Below the pieces are notes generated by a model. The model had not been told where the DNA came from, made no database searches, and saw only the letters and a list, made by a program, of their open reading frames with translations. From Mariniflexile maritimum (GTDB lineage: Bacteria; Bacteroidota; Bacteroidia; Flavobacteriales; Flavobacteriaceae), in contig NZ_WRPN01000005.1 in NCBI RefSeq assembly GCF_009746565.1, forward strand, positions 124,001 through 188,000: 64,000 nucleotides of DNA, read 5' to 3'. A program made the position numbers and the translations under genes. Of the stretch, positions 59,567-64,000 are shown one piece after another; within the stretch, counting starts at the first letter, position 1; each line of letters begins with the position of its first letter.

Positions 59567-61771
59567 TTACAAGGAATAGGTAAGCCCTAACATCACATTG
59601 GTACCCATGTTAAAAATACCGTCGGGTTTTAAGCGCGATAAATGGCTGATGTAGGTTTTATTGGTTAGGTTCGTGCCCGATAGCGTAAAAGTTGCCTCAT
59701 TTTTAAACAATGAAAAGCTGCCACCCAACCCAGCGCTCCACAAACTATAACCGGCAGTATGGGTTTCAAAAGCGCTTACCTTGGTTTGATTAAACGTACT
59801 GGTTAACTTTATAAACGAATAGCCTTTTTTAAGCCAAGGTTTTTCAAATTCAATTCTTAAAATATTGGTTAAAGAATTGGCAGGAATTAAAGGCAAATAA
59901 CCGGCATTGGCTTGTTTTCCGGTAACGGTTTCAAAACTACTTTCAATATGCAACAAATCCAGCGGGTGGGGGTGTAAGTGAAAACCAACTTCGCCACCAT
60001 ATAAATTGGCATCATCTTGTAGATAAACAAATACAGGATTATCATCTATGGTGTTGCCGTTTGGCGATAAAAAAATATAATTGTTGATGGCGTTGTAAAA
60101 CCCGTTTGCAAAAAATTCGATATGTTTGTTTTTATACTCCAAGGCGATGTCGGTTTGAAAATTCTGCTCGCTTTTTAAATCAATATTTCCAATTTCGTAA
60201 CGATTGGTGCCTTCATGCGACCCATCAGAGGTTAATTCAGATAAATTTGGTGCCCTAAAACCGCTTGCTAAATTGATGCGTGCGGTTACATTTTTGGCAA
60301 TATCGGTTTTTAGTCCTAAAGCACCATTAAAACTGTTGAAGCTTTTGCGCAGGCCAGACGCAATATCGATGGTTCGGTTGTCAAAACGGGCCCCTAGTTG
60401 TATATCGGCATTATCAAAATGGATGTGCGAGGTTGCCAGCATGCCCCAATCGTTGGTGGTTGCATTTGGTATTAATGCTTCTTCGCCGTAATTGCTGTTT
60501 ACTTGGTTCATGCCTTGAACGCCCACAATGGTTTCAAATTTCCCAAAGGTTGGTAAATTATATTTCACATCGTAATTGGCCGTTTTCAGTTTCATGTGCA
60601 ATGCTGCTTCTAAAACTTCATCATCTTCATGTTCGATTTCATCGTCATGGTGGTGCTCTTCAAATTCTTTTCTATCATTATAGATGTAGCCTAAATTGAT
60701 ATCTAAACGCGACTTTTCAAAAAACAGGCTCGATTTTGAGCTAAATATATGATTTGTAATGTTTTGGTAGGGTAGTAATGGCGCTTTGTTGGTTGATTGT
60801 TCGCCAATTTCTTCTGGAATACCTAATTTGGAACTGTTCACATTATACCGAAACTCTGTTTTGAAACCTTCTTTTTGGTAACCGATGCCTGCCTTAAAAT
60901 CCTGTTCGCTAAAACGTGTATTGGTAACGCGGTAGCTGTTCGTTTTATAGTCGGCGTGTTCAGCTAAACTTACTCTGAAGAGAAATTTAAAATGGTCGCC
61001 AGAGGTTTTATAGCCCACATTGGTATTGAACCCTTGGGTGTTGCTGAAATAATTTCCGCCAAAATCGGTATGGGAGCTGTTGTTTAGGGCGAACTTTTCT
61101 GGATTCAAATATAAAACACCACCCAGCGCATCACTACCGTAAAGAAGGGAAGCCGGCCCTTTGATAACCTCTATGCTTTCAATGCCAGAGTCGCTAATGC
61201 CTAAGCCATGTTCGTCGCCAAATTGTTGGTTTTCTAAACGGATGCCTTGTGTGTAAACCAAAACACGGTTGGAGCTTAAACCGCGAATTACGGGTTTTCC
61301 TATACTTAAACCTGTGGTAACACTTTCAACACCAGCAATATTGGTTATGCCATCGGCCAAATTTACCGCACCACTGACTTTCATGTTGGCAACGGTTTCT
61401 TGCTCCACTTTCATCACATTTTCACTTTGAAGTTTATGGAACGGCGTCGATACTATAACGGCTTCCATTTCAATGGCCGATGCGGTTAAATAAATAGTAA
61501 GTTTTGTTGAAGTAGGAAGCGTAATATTTACAGATTTTGTTTCATAACCTAACAAGGAAACGAGTATTTTATGGTTTCCTGATGGTAAATTTTCAATTGA
61601 AAAATGACCGCTTTCATTGGTAAACGTTCCTTTTTCAATTTCAGAAAAATAGATGTTTGCGTAAGGTAGGTGTTGATTGGTGTTGGCATCGATAACGGTG
61701 CCCGCTACCTTGTTTTGTGAAAATAGATTTGTAAATGCTAGTAATAGCAACGTATTTAATACTATGCGCAT
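59567..61771 (-). CDS. TonB-dependent receptor with His-rich loop
   Basis: This is a 734-residue outer-membrane receptor powered by TonB. After a signal peptide (MRIVLNTLLLLAFTNLFSQ) comes a CarboxypepD_reg-like domain (about 20-105; VAGTVIDANTNQHLPYANIY), a plug (about 115-215; GLSIGKPVIRGLSSNRVLVY) and a beta-barrel ending LGLTYSL. An extracellular loop near 355-385 carries FEEHHHDDEIEHEDDEV, which resembles metal-capturing loops of zinc receptors such as ZnuD. A His/Cys-containing small protein is encoded just upstream. Uptake of zinc or another metal is the best guess, not proven. Confidence 0.88.
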   Translation of the reverse strand: MRIVLNTLLLLAFTNLFSQNKVAGTVIDANTNQHLPYANIYFSEIEKGTFTNESGHFSIENLPSGNHKILVSLLGYETKSVNITLPTSTKLTIYLTASAIEMEAVIVSTPFHKLQSENVMKVEQETVANMKVSGAVNLADGITNIAGVESVTTGLSIGKPVIRGLSSNRVLVYTQGIRLENQQFGDEHGLGISDSGIESIEVIKGPASLLYGSDALGGVLYLNPEKFALNNSSHTDFGGNYFSNTQGFNTNVGYKTSGDHFKFLFRVSLAEHADYKTNSYRVTNTRFSEQDFKAGIGYQKEGFKTEFRYNVNSSKLGIPEEIGEQSTNKAPLLPYQNITNHIFSSKSSLFFEKSRLDINLGYIYNDRKEFEEHHHDDEIEHEDDEVLEAALHMKLKTANYDVKYNLPTFGKFETIVGVQGMNQVNSNYGEEALIPNATTNDWGMLATSHIHFDNADIQLGARFDNRTIDIASGLRKSFNSFNGALGLKTDIAKNVTARINLASGFRAPNLSELTSDGSHEGTNRYEIGNIDLKSEQNFQTDIALEYKNKHIEFFANGFYNAINNYIFLSPNGNTIDDNPVFVYLQDDANLYGGEVGFHLHPHPLDLLHIESSFETVTGKQANAGYLPLIPANSLTNILRIEFEKPWLKKGYSFIKLTSTFNQTKVSAFETHTAGYSLWSAGLGGSFSLFKNEATFTLSGTNLTNKTYISHLSRLKPDGIFNMGTNVMLGLTYSL

Positions 61772-61784
61772 GTTATTTTTTTTT

Positions 61785-61838
61785 AGTTTAAAACTGTTTT
61801 GATACTGAATTTTTCAGTGTATGTAAAGTATTTAAACT
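61785..61838. repeat. Nested inverted repeats upstream of the TonB receptor gene
   Basis: An outer pair AGTTTAAA (61785-61792) / TTTAAACT (61831-61838) encloses an inner pair ACTGAA (61804-61809) / TTCAGT (61813-61818). It lies between the small protein gene end and the receptor start, where a hairpin or metal-responsive operator could sit. Confidence 0.45.
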
Positions 61839-62164
61839 AAATGCGGAGGTCCACGAAGAAGCGTTTGTAACTGTTGGAACTCGCTTAAAAATTGGTATTT
61901 GGAAACCGTAGCAGTATGGTTTTCCTTAACCGAAAACAACTCAAAATTAAAAAGCGTAAAGGTGTAAACCTGAGCTAGTTTGAACTTGTAAAAATCACAA
62001 TCGGGATTAATTTCGTGCAAGTGCGTCGTCTTTTCACCTTTACAAATATCGTGTTTGTGGTGTGCAAAAATATGTGAAAACTTTACGGCCGTAGGCACCA
62101 ATAGCACCATGGCCAGAACCAACGCCAGTATTTTGTAAAAAATATGTTCTTTTAGTTTTTTCAC
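61832..62164 (-). CDS. Small membrane-anchored His/Cys-containing protein
   Basis: This 110-residue protein has a hydrophobic N-terminal segment (ILALVLAMVLLVPTAVKF) then a His-rich stretch HIFAHHKHDICKGEKTTHLH and a Cys in NPDCDFYKF. The C-terminus ends LLRGPPHLV, a pattern I have seen in short proteins next to TonB receptors in Bacteroidota. It is probably exported and could bind metal for the neighbouring receptor (inference). Its start overlaps the upstream gene's stop by 4 bases (ATGA). Confidence 0.7.
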   Translation of the reverse strand: MKKLKEHIFYKILALVLAMVLLVPTAVKFSHIFAHHKHDICKGEKTTHLHEINPDCDFYKFKLAQVYTFTLFNFELFSVKENHTATVSKYQFLSEFQQLQTLLRGPPHLV

Positions 62165-62658
62165 GAATCCATTAACTTATTAAAGCCCATGCGGCGCAAC
62201 ATTTTTTTTTCAAAATTCCAAAAAAAACGAAACTGTCCTAAAAGCCATCCTATGCATACCAAAAGTATTTGATAGAAAATGAAGCCAATAATAATATATA
62301 AAATCCAATATAGCGCAGGGTTTAGGTTTTCTTTAGTAATTCCCAAAAGTTTTATAATAGGTTTTCCTACAAATACGGAAGCGGTACCCGTAATTGCAAA
62401 TACTAAAAAAACGCGTATCATTTCCCATTTATAGGTTAGTTTCCATTTATTTTCAAGTCTTTTAAAAAGAAATAGTACAAATTTTAAAAGTATGGTAAAA
62501 AAAAGAAAAGTTAAAAGCACCACAAAAAGGGTTGGTTGGTCTTTTAGAAGTAAAAAAGCTAATTTAAAAGAAGAATACAGCAAAACAACTACACCAAAAA
62601 AGGGAAATATAAGTTGCCAGTTATGTTGAATGTCCCAATGGGTCTTGAATTTTTCCAC
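62161..62658 (-). CDS. Integral membrane protein (DUF6787-like)
   Basis: This 165-residue protein has about four membrane helices: NWQLIFPFFGVVVLLYSSFK, TLFVVLLTFLFFTILLKFVL, VFLVFAITGTASVFVGKPII and LYWILYIIIGFIFYQILLVC. It ends in FGQ-FRFFWNFEKKMLRRMGF-like basic text. I recall DUF6787 having this architecture, with moderate confidence; function is unknown. The start is GTG. It overlaps the next gene by 4 bases. Confidence 0.65.
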   Translation of the reverse strand: MEKFKTHWDIQHNWQLIFPFFGVVVLLYSSFKLAFLLLKDQPTLFVVLLTFLFFTILLKFVLFLFKRLENKWKLTYKWEMIRVFLVFAITGTASVFVGKPIIKLLGITKENLNPALYWILYIIIGFIFYQILLVCIGWLLGQFRFFWNFEKKMLRRMGFNKLMDS

Positions 62659-62694
62659 TTAAATAATTTGAAGTGCAAAAATAGTAATTTAGGT

Positions 62695-63132
62695 TTAAAT
62701 TCTGGGAACAAATCCGGCTAAACGTTGTTTGTAGGTTAGCTGAAAATAAATAAAATAATTGTATAGTTTATAGTTTACCTCGTAGCCATAATCGATATTG
62801 GGTTGGTAATCTATTTGCATTTCGTATAAATTGGGGTTGTAACGTTGTGGTTGCATAACACGACTGTTCCATTCATTTACATAAATCAAGTTTCTGCTTT
62901 CCAAGAATTGCTGTGAATAATAGCCTTCGGGTTTTGCTGTACTTGCTAGCCAGAAATTAAAACCCGGTTCAATGATAATGATTTCGTATTCTAAAGCATC
63001 ATTTGAAATGCTTACGGTATCGTTTAGTTTTAGGCTTTCTAGTGCTTCATCGTTATTGGAGGTGCTGTTTTTAACGGTGTTGCAGCTTATTGCAAATATG
63101 CTAAGTAGTAAAATGGATAGAATTGTTTTCAT
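62695..63132 (-). CDS. Lipoprotein (DUF6146-like)
   Basis: This 145-residue protein has a lipoprotein signal (MKTILSILLLSIFAISC, Cys at 17). The mature part contains EYEIIIIEPGFNFWLAST, KPEGYYSQQFLESRN and YVNEWNSRV, then VNYKLYNYFIYFQ. I recall DUF6146 having this pattern, with moderate confidence. Its job is unknown; it is probably anchored to the outer or inner membrane. It lies upstream of the membrane-protein/TonB group with a 36-base gap. Confidence 0.7.
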   Translation of the reverse strand: MKTILSILLLSIFAISCNTVKNSTSNNDEALESLKLNDTVSISNDALEYEIIIIEPGFNFWLASTAKPEGYYSQQFLESRNLIYVNEWNSRVMQPQRYNPNLYEMQIDYQPNIDYGYEVNYKLYNYFIYFQLTYKQRLAGFVPRI

Positions 63133-63293
63133 TAGTTCTAATTTTTTGTAAATGTAGGTTGCAACGGTGTGTCAATAAAAGCGACTTCGATGAAACCAAG
63201 CGTTTAATTGCGTAACGTAGCTTTTTCACAGAGTTTTAAGTGAACTTAAATTTACAAAAAATCATCCATATTTACGTGGTTTTGAACTTGTTT

Positions 63294-63326
63294 AAAAAAA
63301 AACGCCAAACTAATGCGTTTGACGTT
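63294..63326 (-). terminator. Terminator of DUF937 gene
   Basis: On the minus strand a 10-bp stem (AACGCCAAAC at 63301-63310 with GTTTGACGTT at 63317-63326, one G-T pair) is followed by a T-run from the A-tract at 63294-63302. Confidence 0.8.
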
Positions 63327-63351
63327 TGCTATTTTTAATAAGATAATTCGA

Positions 63352-63990
63352 TTATCTTTTTCCGAAGAGTCCGCCCAACAAACCTCCAAGACCTCCTTGT
63401 TTTTTGTTGCCACCCAAAACCATACCTGCCACATCGTCGATAACGCTGCCATCGCCGTCGGCATCCAGAATGGATTCTAAAAAGCTCTGTTCGTTTTTAG
63501 CGGAACTGCCTCCAAGCAACCCTCCTAAAAGACCTTCTAAGCCACTAGGGTTGCTTACATTTTGCTGTTTTGCCTGATTGCCCAATACACCCATTAAAAT
63601 AGGCGCCGCCACTTTAAGGATCTGGGCTACCGAATTGGCATCTAAACCTGCTTTTGCACCCAAAGTGCTTTCAACGGCCTGTTGTTTGTTTCCTAAAACG
63701 TGACCCAAAATTTTGCTACCATCTTCAAGAACGCTGGCATCTACACCACCACTGAATAACCCGCCCAAGTTTTCCAATAGGCTGCCGTCGTGTTTGTTGT
63801 TTAATGCATTTAATAAGCCTTCGGCGCCTTGCGGTGTTGCGGCGTTACGTTTCATGGCTTGCATTAAAACGGGCAACGCCATTGTTAAAACATCTTGGGT
63901 TTTACTTTGAGGTTGTTTGGTTTGTCCGGCAACACCATTAATGATGGTTTTTCCAAGATCACTGTTTAATAAGTCTAAAATTCCTGACAT
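63352..63990 (-). CDS. DUF937 domain protein
   Basis: This 212-residue protein starts MSGILDLLNSDLGKTIINGV and has the DUF937 pattern of Gly/Leu-rich helical repeats (LGGLFSGGVDASVLEDGSKI, LGHVLGNKQQAVESTLGAKA, GLDANSVAQILKVAAPILMG). The C-terminal third is Gly/Leu-rich (GLLGGLLGGSS) with an EF-hand-like DADGDGS. Such proteins are abundant in Bacteroidota and of unclear role. It is followed by a terminator on its own strand and stands at the window's right end. Confidence 0.85.
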   Translation of the reverse strand: MSGILDLLNSDLGKTIINGVAGQTKQPQSKTQDVLTMALPVLMQAMKRNAATPQGAEGLLNALNNKHDGSLLENLGGLFSGGVDASVLEDGSKILGHVLGNKQQAVESTLGAKAGLDANSVAQILKVAAPILMGVLGNQAKQQNVSNPSGLEGLLGGLLGGSSAKNEQSFLESILDADGDGSVIDDVAGMVLGGNKKQGGLGGLLGGLFGKR

Positions 63991-64000
63991 GATTGGTTAT

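Overview
This window comes from a Bacteroidota genome, almost certainly a marine-type member of the Flavobacteriaceae. The support is low GC with AT-rich spacers, several TAnnTTTG-type -7 promoter boxes, four very large secreted proteins ending in the gliding-motility-type (type B) sorting domain of the type IX secretion system (T9SS), and families typical of this group (TIGR03643, Lacal_2735-like, CarboxypepD_reg/TonB receptors, DUF6146/DUF6787-like genes). No rRNA, tRNA, CRISPR array, complete insertion sequence or prophage was seen.

Layout. 1-6.4 kb is housekeeping: the start of a response regulator, lysA, sucC, a DUF1456 gene, a TerB-like gene and uvrB. 6.4-21.9 kb holds four consecutive T9SS surface proteins (773, 1704, 1635 and 909 residues). 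They share one C-terminal architecture and a roughly 95-residue Cys-Asp repeat present in 2, 4, 11 and 2 copies. 21.9-28.7 kb carries an ABC-2 exporter, an unknown gene with a clear promoter, an IS1096-TnpR-like protein, heme A synthase, CCA-adding enzyme, a decayed GxxExxY-like gene between inverted repeats, and a TsaC-type tRNA-modification gene. 28.8-32.5 kb is a surface-polysaccharide group: Kdo-kinase-like, GT2, CDP-glycerol-transferase-like and Stealth phosphotransferase. dapD, a small secreted protein and ruvX follow.

34.6-44.2 kb is the most interesting part. Two head-to-tail transcription units on the minus strand encode a TetR-like regulator, an AarF/ABC1 kinase-like protein, a flavin reductase, an SDR-DUF2867 protein, an unknown protein, TIGR03643, GTP cyclohydrolase I, an SDR, a glutathione peroxidase, a Lacal_2735-like peptide, TspO, an SRPBCC protein and a CPD photolyase. 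Both units are preceded by the same three-half-site element, TGTTTAA(T/C)-N14-ATTAAACA-N3-ATTAAC, at 44174-44213 and 40051-40090, beside a -7 box. I read this as a light/oxidative-stress regulon centred on photolyase, with pterin and flavin supply and peroxide defence, controlled by one regulator that binds on an 11-bp lattice.

44.3-64 kb returns to mixed functions: an ArsR/AHSA1/DoxX cassette, an esterase, DUF1003 and DUF2911 genes, a PIG-L deacetylase / 36-residue membrane peptide / sodium-solute symporter / Gfo-Idh-MocA oxidoreductase cassette, CorA, MscS, Maf, TIGR02757, a lipoprotein, a LolD-like ATPase, and a TonB receptor with a His-rich loop next to a His/Cys-containing small protein (possible metal uptake), ending with DUF6787-like, DUF6146-like and DUF937 genes. 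Strong stem-loops close several convergent gene pairs, and two of them lie inside the last codons of one partner gene.
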